64,000 nt of DNA from Pyrenopolyporus hunteri (lineage: Eukaryota > Ascomycota > Sordariomycetes > Xylariales > Hypoxylaceae), in contig CADCXC010000046.1 in NCBI GenBank assembly GCA_902806595.1, positions 62,001 through 126,000 of the forward strand. The letters are read 5' to 3'. Positions 22,535 through 34,483 of the stretch are shown one piece after another (the first letter of the stretch is position 1; every line of letters begins with the position of its first letter). The position numbers and the translations under genes were made by a program. Below the pieces are notes generated by a model. It was not told the DNA's origin and did not search any database. It worked only from the letters and a program-made list of their open reading frames with translations.

Positions 22535-22639
22535 TTCCAGAACTGAATCTCCCTGGAAGTTAGGGGCTGGCATACATAGCGCAAGACTTACCTTGGCCGC
22601 ATGAGTTTGATAAAAGGGGGCCGAAGTTTGATACGGCAT
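22535..22639 (-). other. Possible exons of a small unrecognised gene
   Basis: On the minus strand, ATG at 22639 opens MPYQTSAPFYQTHAAK, ending exactly at a GTAAGT donor (22591). A CTAAC branch and a CAG or GAG acceptor lie near 22550-22553. Downstream codons can read IQFWKDAYRKADVTPSELK before another GTAAGT. The putative intron is only about 40 bp and no homology is recognised, so this may be chance or a relic. Confidence 0.2.
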
Positions 22640-22811
22640 TAGAATCTAGCGAGGAATCTGATGGGAACTAATTGGTCGAAAATAATATCATTCACAGACG
22701 TAAGATACACGGTTCTGAATAAAAGGAAGAAATTCTGAGCGAAGAGGATCAGAGCTACTGTCTTCGAATTTCCGATTTCTATTCATTCGTGACGTGTTGA
22801 ACTCCAGTTGT

Positions 22812-23624
22812 CTACTGATATTCGTTCACAATATCGTCTACTGTGCTCCTATTATTCATGAAATGTTTGAACTCCTTGACTGTACACTAGTTAGCCTGAT
22901 CTGTTCTGGTTAGAGATATGAAGATTAACCTACAGCTGATTTTTCCTTCACCGTCTACGTTGTTAATTAGTTGCTCGACCTCCGCATCACTGATGGGTTC
23001 TCCCAGCTCGGACATTAGTTGCCGGAATTGGCTCTGCGTGATCGAACCATTGAGTGACGGTTCAAATCGTTTCCAGGCTTTGACATGCTCTGCTTCCTCA
23101 TCTGGCGGGGGATATGGCTGTCCTGTCATCATGGTGATAAATTCTATTACGTGTCAGTCATCTATCCCCAAAGTATGCCAATACCTCTACCCCTTCGGCA
23201 TTCCCTTCATGCTACAAGAATGTAATGAGACGGCGGGCCATACCATTAAAATTGATGGTTCCATCGCCATCAAGATCGACCTCTTTGATGATCTGCTCCA
23301 CCTCGGCTTCAGTTGGCTTCTTGCCGGGGCTTTGGGACATCACCTTGGCAAACTCCTCGACGCTAATGTTGCCTAGTACTTGTTAGGATGCTTAATCTAT
23401 AGTAGTCGACAAATTGCCGTCCGGACAGATACTAACCGCCTTTGTCGGTGTCCTATAACGAAGTTAGATTCAAGCTAATGTGGCATATTCTTATTCATAA
23501 CGAACACTCACATATGAATCAAAAAGCTCTTTGAAAACTTTGATTTCCTCTTGAGACAACTGTCTAGCCTGATTATTTGGTTCAGCGGAGAACTCGTTTG
23601 AGGTGGGGGCGCTTTACATACCAT
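22812..23624 (-). CDS. Calmodulin-like EF-hand protein, six exons
   Basis: Exons, complement(22812..22879, 22934..23143, 23244..23372, 23437..23452, 23512..23568, 23622..23624), encode 160 residues. The start codon is an exon piece by itself (ATG|GTATGT) and the third exon is only 16 nt; all phases join cleanly. The protein begins MARQLSQEEIKVFKELFDSY. It has EF-hand 1 (DTDKGGNISVEE), a canonical EF-hand 2 (DLDGDGTINFNE), a degenerate EF-hand 3 (EPSLNGSITQSQ) and a plausible EF-hand 4 (NVDGEGKISFKE). Length and layout match calmodulin, but divergence and the lost third loop indicate a calmodulin-like regulator rather than calmodulin itself. Targets are unknown. Confidence 0.85.
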
Positions 23625-25157
23625 CTCCGATCTACGATTAGATATCTTGATGAATAAGTTTATGAATAAGGTGCGGAAGTTGGGTCGAGTTGGTTTGCTG
23701 ATCGAGAAAGGAGAAATGATCCGAGGACCAAACGGGAGCACTCAGGGGCATATATACCTAGGTGCCCGCCCTGCATGCAAAACAAACTCGGAAAATTCGG
23801 TTATGCTCAGATTAGAATGATTTGCATGAAACGTGCAAGCTCCTATTCTAAACAGGGAGGCTTCCTCCAACTGCATGATCATCACAAGGGTGGCACGGCC
23901 CGTGTATTATGCTGTTCTAGACCTAGCTGATCCACATCTCAACAACACACGATTCCCATACTAGAAAGCCTCGTGCCAGCCGCCATATAATTCCAGCGGT
24001 TATCCTGACAGCTGTCTGGCTATTATTAGCTTTAAGTTTCACAGGTGGTTAGCAGTGATAGCCACCCGGAAAAGGCTTCTGCCTTTCTGAATATAATCTT
24101 GGATTATGATATCAAGATGATTTTATACTCTATTTACGGCTGTAAGTAGTCTACTATACTATGTCGGGGGGCATTTCACCACATAAGAACCTAGCGGAAT
24201 ATAATACTGGCCCCGCGTTGATGTTTTTATTATACACTGAGCACTATTAATTAATAGGATAGCCGTTTAGACTACCGTACATATATTGAAACCCGCGATC
24301 CTAACTTAGATATTGACTTCACTCCTAGCCAACCTCAATGACCTTGTTCAATACACCATTTATCTCACGATATACTCGAAGCACCAGCCTTGCCAATGAT
24401 GGAGCTGAAAGCGGCTCGGATTATAACATTAACTTGATAAAATGTGTAATTCCAAGTTCTCCTTAACTACTCCTAATAAGTCTCACAGTCGAACTATTCT
24501 CGTCACGTTATGTTATAATCATACTATCCAACACTTTATTTAAGACGTTTTCGTGCGAATTTCATATTACCCCGCTATCGCTTTCTATACTATTTCGTTT
24601 GACCGTTTTTCGACTCTCTGTTAGCTTTCATCGTTTCTACGAGCCTCATGCTATCATATTTAAACAGTTTCCAATATAGGAAATAATTTGCGTATCATGG
24701 CACAGCACGATGTACCTAGGCAAGTAGGTGGGTGGGAATAGGCACAGGCTTTGAAGCAGGTGCGGGAAAACGCAATATATCATGCATCTTGAAATAACCC
24801 ACCACTTGATTCTGGGCAATAAAGCAACCAACATGATTGCAACCCAATTGTGCTACCTACTCCCCGTAATATAATTCGTCTTACCTGATCTCCCGTGAAC
24901 TGCTCGGGCCCAATCATCGATCAATCTCCTCGTAATACAACATCAAAACCGTTGGTAGGTTGATGGGGGGTAGACCAAGCTAAGCGCGGCTCCTTGATTA
25001 TGAATGGCGGGGGCCAAAACCTGGGATTGGTATAACTAGAGAGTCCGACCTACAAAGTTCTCACCCGTAGCCTTAATATTCCACCCTTGATACATATAAA
25101 TATCCATACCAATTTCCGTCGATCGCCGTGGTGATTCTGAAGCGACCGGTTTTCGGA
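23625..25157. other. Intergenic, AT-rich, no gene seen
   Basis: Divergent promoter region between the calmodulin-like gene and the membrane-protein gene. It has an ACCTAGGT palindrome at 23756 in a CATATATACCTAGGT context. Particularly AT-rich from about 24.1 to 24.7 kb. Only short unsupported frames. Confidence 0.5.
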
Positions 25158-26303
25158 ATGAGACTCTTATTTTTAAGATCTTCTTCGCTCCCAGAGGCAT
25201 GTTATAATCCATGCAGTAAGTGTGTTTCTCTCCTTTCCAGACACTGCTTACATGTATATACCTAGATAATGCGGTTATAGAAGCACAGAAGACCGGAAAG
25301 CAGCCGTCGCTATGTACCCCGAACTCACCTTTCATGGTTTACTCAGAGGCGTGCAAAGATTGCATCAGAGAGACCGGGAGTGATTATTTAAACACCACGT
25401 CTAGTTTAAGTCAATGGGTCAATTTTTGCGATGCCGAAATTCCCAGCCAGCCGACGGTGACGTCGGCCAACCTACCTTCTGATTCCATTACGTATGATGT
25501 AGTAACGACTGTACTTCCATGGTATGTTGCAACTATATGTAATCGTGGTGTTGCCTTAAAAGCCATCAAGCTGGGTTGATATCTCTTTAATTAGTGATTG
25601 AGGGAGTATTTTTCGCTAACTGCGGTGTAGTACGTTAACATCCTCCCATTATCTTCTGACGTCCTGATATCTTCTCGCAAGGGGGATCCTAGAAGTGTAT
25701 ACGACATCGTTCGCCGTTAACCATGATTCAGACACAGCAACAACTGGGGGCGTTGAAACTGTTTGGTCATTTCAGACAGTAGTCACTATATTCGCGCCGA
25801 TCGCGGCGACGACAGTTGTCCAAATTACAAGAACTCTTAACGGCAAACCACAAACGTTCACTTTCACGACCACGTACGCCCAGATATCTGACTTGATGAC
25901 AAGTGTAGCAAACCATACCGTTAATGGTAAGTACCTTTTATTTATATTTGCTCGGATACGAGATTACTTCCTTGGTTGCAGGCATCTCTTCTAATGCTCC
26001 ATAGCAACGACTGCCCAACCTCATCCTACGTTTAGTACGGTGTCGGAGGAACCTCGGAGCATATCCTGGATTGCTGGACCTATTGTAGGTAGCTTATGTG
26101 GCCTTCTGGTACTTGTTATAGGAGTACTATTACTATGGCGTCGTAAGCGGAGGAGAGTCGAAAGAGGGAATAGGATAGAGTTGCATGAAACTACTAAGTT
26201 AGGACCGGAGCTGGATGCCCCTAATAAACCCCAGGAGCTCGATACACCGGCCTCAGGGGCTCAAGCAGTACGTCAAACTGGGCCTGCCGAACTCCACGAA
26301 TAG
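25158..26303 (+). CDS. Single-pass Cys-rich membrane protein, fungal-specific type
   Basis: Four exons, join(25158..25215, 25266..25521, 25682..25926, 26005..26303), give 285 residues. Introns are 50, 160, 78 bp; the 160-bp one has an unusual CAAG acceptor and is the least certain. The N-terminal domain has six Cys (ACYNPCNN, SLCTPNSPF, EACKDCIRE, NFCD). A Thr/Ser-rich region follows (WGILEVYTTSF, FTFTTTYAQ), then one transmembrane helix (WIAGPIVGSLCGLLVLVIGVL), an Arg/Lys stop-transfer (WRRKRRRVERGNR) and a cytosolic tail of about 55 residues with repeated EL/PEL motifs. This resembles uncharacterised ascomycete surface proteins with an extracellular Cys-rich domain. No good signal peptide is seen at the chosen Met, so the true start or a first exon may be missing. 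Confidence 0.65.
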
Positions 26304-27068
26304 ATGATATTTTAAATGAGGATTTTCCAAGGCAAGCGTTTAGAAGGTTATTCAGTGTTTGCTCGCTACTGGAATGTAATTGGCTTGAGCAATTCGCGTA
26401 TACGTTATAATGCTTCTTAATAGAGTTGATGGGAATGGGTTTGTGGTTTGAAGTTAGAAGTTGTTTAGTACTGGAAATTTCACTAACTTCTACACGTCCA
26501 TTGGAATCCAAGGATCCAAACCCTCCGAAGGAAACAAAATCAGGGGTCAGTAAAGGATAAATGTAACAATCGCATTACCTATCTGATAGGAAAGGAGGAG
26601 TAATCTGGCTTGAAAGTTTGCCAATACGTGACTCCAATCGTCGCGAGGTTGAAGAGGATACGTGAGGAAGATTACATGTAAGCCGTCGTTAGTGACTATA
26701 TAGGTACTTACGCGGCTCTTTGATACGGCATTCAGATATGCCTCGATGGAACTGATGGCGGGGATCCGAGATTGATATGAATTTATGCGCCTCGAATCCT
26801 CGACGACATCAGGTTACATTAACTTCTTGGCCGCTTCTGTATGGGCTTTAGTAATTAGCCGAATCTAAACTCCGGGCTACCTAAATGGTTAAGCTTGGGT
26901 TTCCATGACCTCGGGGAACCCTAGTCGGTATTCAGCTTCGGCTCCGTAAGTATATGGTGGAGATCTCTATATATATAGGGAGTGAGTCGCGGCTTGAGAT
27001 CCACTTATTCAGCATGCTCAATCGTCTGAGCCTAGACATCGCCAGATTCCTCTCGAGCCGAAATAATC
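26304..27068. other. Intergenic, esterase promoter
   Basis: No gene seen. The right part is the promoter and 5' UTR of the CE1 esterase, with a TATATATATAGGG box near 26970. Confidence 0.5.
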
Positions 27069-28092
27069 ATGCGTATGATCACTTTGACCAGCATCTTGGC
27101 TTCGCTGCTCTCGTCCAAGGTGACGCAGGCAGCGTTGACACAGGTCACCGGCTGGGGTGAGAACCCGACGAACCTGGAGATGGCAGTCTACGTCCCCTCC
27201 AAATTAGCAGAGAAGCCTGCGATCGTTCTCGCCGTAAGACACAGTTCACCCGTTATCTATGATGGGTGGCTAACAGGAGGATAGTTACACTACTGTGGTG
27301 GGACGGGGCAGGCCTACTATCAGATGGCAAACTACGACCGATATGCCGACGCGAAAGGGTTTATAGTCGTATATCCGACTACTAGAAAGGATACCAATTG
27401 TTGGGTAAGTGTAAAATATGGGAGTTGATACGAGATTTCTAGTCGGGTCGCTCGGTGATAAGCATTGGCTAACAGGGTGATATAACGGGCAGGATGTCGC
27501 TTCCACGGAGTCTCTCACTCACGACGGGGGAGGGGATAGTACCGGCCTGGTGAACATGGTCAGGTACCTGATCCAGAAGTATAACGCCGATCCAACCAAG
27601 GTTTACTCTACGGGGTCATCATCCGGGTGTATGATGACCAACGTGCTCCTGGCCGTATATCCCGACGTATTTGCTGCCGGGTCCTGCTACTCTGGCTTCG
27701 CTGCTGGCTGTAACGCCGGTTCACCCGGGTCGAGCCCTATATCGGCCGACCCCAAGTGTGCTAACGGCCAGAATGTCAAGACGGGCGCGCAATGGGCGGA
27801 GCAGGTCAGAGCTATGTACCCGGGGTATAACGGGACATACCCTCGCATGCAGACCTTCCACGGCACGGTTGACTATCTGGTTAATATCCAGAACCTGGCG
27901 GAGCAGTTGAAGGAATGGTCAGCGCTCCTCGGGCTCGAATTCACGAAAAACGTCACGAACACCCCCCAGGCAGGCTACACCCAAATCGTGTACGGCGACG
28001 GCACCAAGTTGGTTGGGTATTCTGCGCAAAATGTCGGTCACACTGTGCCCGTGCATACCCAAGCTGATATGGATTGGTTTGGATTATCATGA
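27069..28092 (+). CDS. Acetyl xylan/feruloyl esterase, CE1 (PHB-depolymerase-like)
   Basis: Three exons, join(27069..27233, 27285..27404, 27493..28092), encode 294 residues. Introns are 51 bp (GTAAGA, CTAACAGG branch, ATAG) and 88 bp (GTAAGT, GGCTAAC branch, GGGCAG). The signal peptide is about residues 1-21 (RMITLTSILASLLSSKVTQA). The nucleophile sits in STGSSSGCMMTN (about Ser138), the acid in FHGTVDYLVN and the base His in VGHTVPVH, all in family order. Fungal members of this length are secreted xylan deacetylases or feruloyl esterases that help degrade hemicellulose. There is no carbohydrate-binding module at either end. An alternative start is Met3 at 27075. Confidence 0.9.
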
Positions 28093-28803
28093 CGGGATGG
28101 ACACGGCTAACCGCTATTGCTACTATGGAACTATGAGCTTGCAGGTTGGGTGAGAGATTGGGAATTAGGTTGAAATTTGTTACTAGGGATTCGATCTGGA
28201 AAGGGACCCCCTCTTTTTCTTTACCGAGAATAGTAGCCGATTGAACCTACACTCTTTCGTATGGGAAATTGGTCAGTTGGAGGATGATTTTCTAGATCCG
28301 TCGCTATGTATGTCGTCGCTTATTCGTAGCCGGATAAACAAAAATTTCCTAAAGTAGAAAATGACTTTTCAGGGGCTTAAAAGGGGCTGAAAAGGGGCTA
28401 AGAAGGGGCCAAATACCTAGGTACTTATGCTTACGTAAAGTCAATGTTGAAATCGAGCACATGACGCAATTTGGTTTGGCCGCGCCTTACGTAATGCCTG
28501 GCGTATTGCCCCTGTAGGTGCATATATCGGATACCTGGGGCTTCCGAGAGCTAGGCGCTAAGGATACTCTCATTAATAAATAATATTGTGTTGTCCGTCA
28601 TTCGACATATGGCTGGCGTAGACATGTATCTATCACAATGACATTGTCGACATTCCATTTTCATCCTTCATTTATGGTACTTATAAGGGATCGTAACAAA
28701 CACACGCTGTAATCACCAGAATAGAGCCAACCAACCTCTTGTGAGCAAATAAAAGCGGTAGCGCGTAGCCAGCTAGCTTATCATTTGTCCGCCGGGACTT
28801 GCG
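28093..28803. other. Intergenic, ligase promoter
   Basis: No gene seen. Contains an 11-bp-period AGGGGCT repeat at 28371-28410 and an ACCTAGGT palindrome at 28415. The only MluI-box-like site near the ligase start is GCGCGT at about 28761; no perfect ACGCGT was noticed. Confidence 0.5.
28371..28410 (+). repeat. 11-bp tandem repeat, AGGGGCTNAAA x3.6
   Basis: Three full units and a partial unit of AGGGGCTTAAA/AGGGGCTGAAA/AGGGGCTAAGA, followed 4 bp later by an ACCTAGGT palindrome. Confidence 0.8.
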
Positions 28804-31546
28804 ATGCCGAGTCCGACAAAGAGGCGGAAGTTGAATAGCGGCGGTTCCAAATCATCGGGTTTGCCTTCTAGAGGTCTAGAGTATTTCTTCGCCAAGCAGA
28901 AGCAGAGAAATAGCTCCGATGAAAAATCACAAACGGGAGAACAACCGAGCGACGCCGCGCCGGTGCAAGACCACGAGCTGGCGGACGAGGCGTTAGCGCG
29001 GAAGCTTCAGGCCGAATGGGACGAGGAGAGTAAGCTTTCAGAGCGCTCTTCCAGCACTCCTGCGGGGGTGGCGGCGTCCGATCCGCAAAAATCAGAGAGG
29101 ACCGCTGAGACTACGGATACCCCGCCGGAGTCCTCGGAACCCCCAGCGGAGGAGAGGAAACCTGAAAGTAAAGGCAAAGGCACTTTGTCCCTGCAGTCTG
29201 TTGCAGCCTCTGTGGACACGGTCTCCGAAAACATACCATTTGATGAGAGTCCTCTCACATTTGATCCTTCGAAGTACATCCCGCAGCTTCAGAAGCACTG
29301 GGCTAGCGAGGGCGGTAGCGCATCATATGCGCTTCTAACTCGCTGCTTCGTGCTCATCAACAGCACATCTAGTAGGATAAAGATAGTGGACACTCTAGTC
29401 AACTGCCTCCGCGTCCTCATAGAAGGCGACCCCGAGAGCTTACCCCCAGCAGCAAGTCTCACTTTGCTTTCTACATCTATGCAAAATAACTAATCATATT
29501 TACCAGGTCTGGCTTTCTACGAACTCCATCTCGCCTCCTTACATCTCATTAGAGCTCGGATTAGGCGGCTCCGCCATCTCCAAAGCCTTAAAGAATGTCT
29601 GTGGCCTGGATAGCCGGTCTCTAAAGGCTATATACGACAAGTACGGGGACGCGGGCGACGTCGCCTTCGAGGCGAAGAAGAAACAGAGTCTCACACTGCG
29701 TAAGCCGAAACCTCTTACTATCAAAGGCGTCTACCAGTCCCTGGTGAAAGTAGCGAATAGCCAGGGCCAAGGCAGCGGTGAAGCGAAACAGCGCATCGTG
29801 GATCGATTACTCCAGGATGCCCGCGGCGGCGAGGAGAGCCGCTATGTTGTTCGCACTTTATGTCAACACTTGCGCATCGGCGCGGTGAAAACTACCATGC
29901 TGATAGCCCTGTCCCGCGCGTTTCTCCTCTCTCGGCCGCCTGGCGCGAAATTTCCCTTAAGGTCTGTCGATGAACTCAAAGCATTGAAGAAAGAAGAACT
30001 CGCGGAAGTGTGGAGTAGAGCCGAAGAGATCGTTAAAGCTTGCTTCGCCAGGCGCCCTAACTACAACGACCTCATACCTGCTATGCTTCAGATAGGGGTA
30101 TGTGACGAGTTGTTGATAAGATGTGACTTGACGCTGCATATACCCCTGAGGCCTATGCTAGGGAGTATTACGAGGGACCTCTCGGAGATGCTTACGAAGC
30201 TGCAAGGAAGAGATTTCGCGTGTGAGTTTAAATACGACGGCCAACGAGCACAGGTCCACTGCGACGGTAAAGGCAAAGTGTCGATATTTTCTCGACATCT
30301 TGAGGTCATGACCGATAAGTATCCCGACCTGGTAGAACTGGTACCTAAGATACGTGGAGAAGGTGTGGGCAGCTTCATTATGGAAGGCGAGGTCGTCGCG
30401 GTGGATCGTCAAACGGGAGAATTGAAGAACTTCCAAACGCTCACAAACCGTGCCCGAAAGGACGTTGCGATAGGCAGTATCACCATCGACGTCTGCTTGT
30501 TTGCGTTCGACCTGATGTACTTGAACGGCCAGCCGCTGCTAGATCGACCGTTTCGCGAGCGGCGATCCCTTCTGAGATCCCTATTCACGGAAATACCACA
30601 CCATTTTACGTGGGTCAAGAGCATTGACGCGACATCGCAGGATTCTGAGACAGTCCTGGATTTTTTCAAGCAAGCAATAGAGAGCAAGTGTGAGGGCATC
30701 ATGGTCAAGATCCTAGATAACTTGCCTGATCTCCCAGCTCCGAGTGAAATCGCCGCGGAACTAGAAGAAAGCGAGACGCTCGCCTTGCCAACAAGGTCAA
30801 AGGTGAAGAAAGGAAAGGGGAAAGGGAATGGTAATGGAGAGCAAGAGAAGAAGCTATCCTCGCGTCGAAAGCCACTACTCGCCACGTACGAACCGGATAA
30901 GCGTCTTGACTCATGGCTTAAGGTCAAGAAAGACTATAGCAGCTCTTTTGATACGCTGGATCTTGTTCCGGTGGCGGGATGGCATGGCCAAGGCCGTAAA
31001 GCTAAATGGTGGTCGCCAATCCTAATGGCTGTTCGCAATGACGCCACAGGCTCCCTCGACGTTGTGTGTAAATGTATGTCTGGGTTTACCGACGCCTTCT
31101 ATAAAGCGAATAAGAAGTTCTACGATGATGGGTCCGGAGAAGAACCACCAGAGGAAAAAGCGGCGGAGGGAGGCGAAGAAGAGGGGAAAGAGGGGATGGA
31201 CGAAGTAGACAGGGATAATGAAACGAAGTATAAGAATATTCGCAAGACAAAGCCCAGCTTCGTCGAGTACTTCGGGCCCGAGCCGGATGTCTGGTTTGAG
31301 CCGCAGGAAGTGTGGGAAATGGCATTTGCTGATATCACGCTGTCGCCGACGTATACCGCGGCGATCGGGCTAGTGAGTCAGGATCGTGGACTGAGTCTAC
31401 GTTTCCCGCGCTTCCTGAGGAAGCGTGAGGATAAGGGCATCGAAGAGGCTAGTAGTAGCGAGTTTTTGGCTGCGTTGTATAGAAAGCAGGAGGCTAAGGC
31501 GCCAGCTAAGGAAGAAGTAGAGGAAGGCGACGAAGAAGAGTTGTGA
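28804..31546 (+). CDS. CDC9: DNA ligase I, ATP-dependent (Cdc9-like)
   Basis: Two exons, join(28804..29451, 29507..31546), encode 895 residues. The 55-bp intron uses a GC-AG pair (GCA|GCAAGT, AACTAATC branch, ACCAG). With it removed, ESLPPA runs into VWLSTNSISPPYISLELGLG as in other ligases; no GT donor keeps the frame. The enzyme seals Okazaki fragments and repair nicks. An unstructured, nuclear-type N-terminus begins PTKRRKLNS and has a PIP-like RGLEYFFAKQ (about 23-32). The nucleotidyltransferase motif EFKYDGQRAQ carries the adenylated Lys (about Lys458), with SRHLEVMTDKYPD, FIMEGEVVAV and the KLKKDY-equivalent WLKVKKDY following. The acidic insert EEPPEEKAAEGGEEEGKEG and C-terminal FPRFLRKREDKG are typical of the family. 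Confidence 0.95.
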
Positions 31547-31641
31547 AATTTCATTTCCGTTTAAATGGATGATGAGGGTATACGGATGCAACTTATAACT
31601 GCCGATGAGCTGCCAGATACCAAAAATTACAAGGGTTTGCA

Positions 31642-32735
31642 TTACTCTTTCCAAGCCTTGTATACGATGCGGGCTCCGAATTTCTCGCCCTTCTTTAGTA
31701 GCTGCTGGTTCCTCCAGTCATTAACATTGATGGCGTTTACGAATCGACTGGGCTCCACACAGAAGCCACTTCGCGACCCTCGTGCGGGAGCTCCGCCTAC
31801 AGCCGGCACATCGATCCACTTCCCGGTGTAAAACTGGAATGCTGGCTCCGTACTCAGAACCTCTAGGTGGATCTTACTCTCTGGGTGGTAGGCGGAAACG
31901 AGCTTTCTCAGGGGAAGAGCTCGAGTATCTATGGGTACGGAGTTAGGAGAGGCTGAAGGGTCGACAATGAAGCAATCGTCAAAGTCCGGGTCTTGGGATC
32001 CAAGGGTGAAAGGGGTAGTGACGGGGACCTTGGTATATGTGGTCGGTCCGGAAGTTGGGATTCCCCACTCGCCGAGGGGGAGATATGAATCGGTGGAAAG
32101 TTGAACTACAGTCCCCTCGATAGTTGGTTTGCCGGAGAGGTTGAAATACCTACTCAGGTTAGCGCCTTTTACGTTGTTACTTAGACTCGATTGCAGTTGG
32201 GTGAGCCGTACGAATGGTTCGTCATATTAATGACCGTCTCGTCTGCGCCTCCTACGAGCTCAGCCTCATACTCTTGACTTAGAACTGTGACCTCCTTTCC
32301 GTTTTCAACCACCTTGCCAACGGTATAAAATACCTTGACAAGAACCTCGCCGGGGAATCCTTGGTCTCCGTCTTCGCTGGTCAGTGTGAATTCGACGGTC
32401 TCTCCGCCCTGAAGCTCGCCCTCGATTCCAGGGATGTTCTTGCGGACGCCCACCGGCTTCGGCCCCTCCCACACTCGCTTGCCCCAGCCCACGTCCCCGC
32501 CGTGAAGGGTATTCGGCCCATTGTTGGCAACGAAGCTGTAAGTCTTCCCCCCGTTTAGCTGGACCTTGGCGTCCGAGATACGGTTTGCGACGCGGCCGAT
32601 GGTGGCACCAAAGTGTGGGCTGTTATGTTCGGCATAGAGTTCCTGAGTCGGGAAACCTTGGACGATATCAATGCCTCCGACCTTGAAGGACTGGATAATA
32701 GCGCCTAGAGGCAAGAATGAGATCTCGTCAGCCAT
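31642..32735 (-). CDS. Aldose 1-epimerase (galactose mutarotase)
   Basis: Two exons, complement(31642..32149, 32212..32735), give 343 residues from MADEISFLPLG; an upstream in-frame Met at 32783 adds 16. The 62-bp intron has a GTACGG donor, a GCTAACC branch and a GAGTAG acceptor, and splices MTNHS to YFNLSGKP, an invariant family block. The enzyme interconverts alpha and beta anomers of hexoses, feeding the Leloir pathway. Visible motifs are FGATIGRVANRI, NTLHGG with the catalytic-region His, MTNHSYFNLSG with the second His, DDCF, and GFCVEPSRFVNAIN with the catalytic Glu. Cytosolic, with no signal peptide. It converges on DNA ligase I; the two stop codons are only about 95 bp apart. Confidence 0.93.
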
Positions 32736-34483
32736 TGGGGACGATGGGGGACGATTGGGGACGTTTGCTGCTTGTTTTATCACTTCAATTATCGTGGAAC
32801 ATGGGGGCCGCTAAATGATTAAAATTTATATGTCTTAAATTCGGGGCGGGATAGCAGCTAAATAAGACAGATGAATCGGAGCTCTTGGCCTTGATAGCAC
32901 GAGCATTGGTATTCAGGCTATATATGAAGTTCACGAGATGGATGACGAAGTGTGGAGAGAGTTGGAAGAACTTGTTAAACGCAAACCTGCAGCAAACTTA
33001 GAGCCACTACGGGATGGTGGGGTAGTAATACCTACATATGGCGGGGTAATGTGGTGATACAAACGGGTTATACCACTCCGTCCGTCCGTTTACCTCATCA
33101 TTCCACCGAGGTGGCCAGGTGTAACGTACCCAGATATCGGCATGTATGGATGCCCGTATATATTGTGCGCTGGGTACGTTAATATAGGTACCTGTGCGCA
33201 GAACTTATAATGCGTTCGACCCCCATTCTGAGTCTCAGGTACTGTCGAGGTATTGATAACGATAGTGGGGAAAACCTGAGACCTGTGAAATTGTGGCGGG
33301 GCCAGAATGATGTACTAAGGTATCTACCTAGGTACCTAGATACTTGTATACCTATGTAAATAAATATTGATGAATACATGTAAGAGGTACATGTATCTGT
33401 GGGTAGGTAGGTACATAGGTAGGTAGGTTGGTACCCTGTGTGTGGGGACAAAGCCCCTATGTATCGATCTTGCAGGGAAGACGAGCACGCTATACCTATT
33501 ATCATGACCTGACGATTTCCATAGGATTGGATGAATGAGATTTATACATCTATGAAACGAGAATCTAGTAAGATATGACGAAAGAGAGTTAAGAAATCAA
33601 AACAAATCTAATTCTATCTGTTTTAACGGCGGTTCAATTTGATATTCAAATGTACCTAGGTTACATGCCTTTGGACGGAATGAGGTATACCTCACCGATG
33701 TATAATAGGATCAAAGGTACCTACTATACCTAGGTACATAAAGGTCAATGAAATGCACGGATATGAAGGTGGAGAACGTCTTATATGAGTAGGCAGGCAG
33801 GTAGGTATCGTTTGGAACCTTGCTGGGCAAATGACAACACGCCGTCTGAAGCAGTGACTAACCCCCGGGCCAATCGTAGTTCTAGCCCTATGCCACCTCA
33901 CTTCCCCCTTCCCATGAGTGGAACGGGTACCTAAGCAGCTCAGGTAAGAACCATCAAAAGCTAACGAAAGTGGCATTTGCACTTAAATAAGCTGGATTGC
34001 GCCTGCGTGGCATACCTACTCCATAAACAGGTACCTAAGGTACCTTACTGTCACCCACGTGGAGGATATGGACGTGTACTGTACCTTGCCTGGCTTACCC
34101 GCCAGCTTCGCATCTGGCTGCAGGTGCCACCCGTTGCCCACGCTCACTTCCACACGTTGGATATTGTTCGACCAACTCACCAATTCGTCGACTCGCCAAT
34201 TCTCCTGATTCAGAGTCATACTCTACACTTTACATACCTACTTACCTACCTAACCTTATACTATTCCAAAACCTGCGCCTGGTCCTTATTGCATATTAGC
34301 CATTATTTAGAGGACGAGCAATAGAACCTAACTCGACATGCCTAACTAGACCCACCCTATTATCTATGGACATACCTTACCGATGGACGCTCTACTCTAA
34401 CTTCTACAAAAGCTCTTCCTGAGCTTCAACCCTCGGCAAATACATCGTCGACATTCTCATCATCAAACTATCGGAGAGTAGCC
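32736..34483. other. Intergenic with dense TACCTAGG/TAGGTAGG sequence
   Basis: No gene seen in about 1.7 kb. Contains ACCTAGGT palindromes at 33326, 33654 and 33728, plus TAGG-type microsatellites (about 33400-33432, 34230-34255). The right end is the promoter of the 34484 gene. Confidence 0.6.

Larger units (their letters stand above)
22002..22811. other. Intergenic between HD-domain and calmodulin-like genes
   Basis: Holds the minisatellite, an ACCTAGGT palindrome at 22310, and a coding-like segment on the minus strand (22535-22639), listed separately. Otherwise nothing is seen. Confidence 0.5.
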
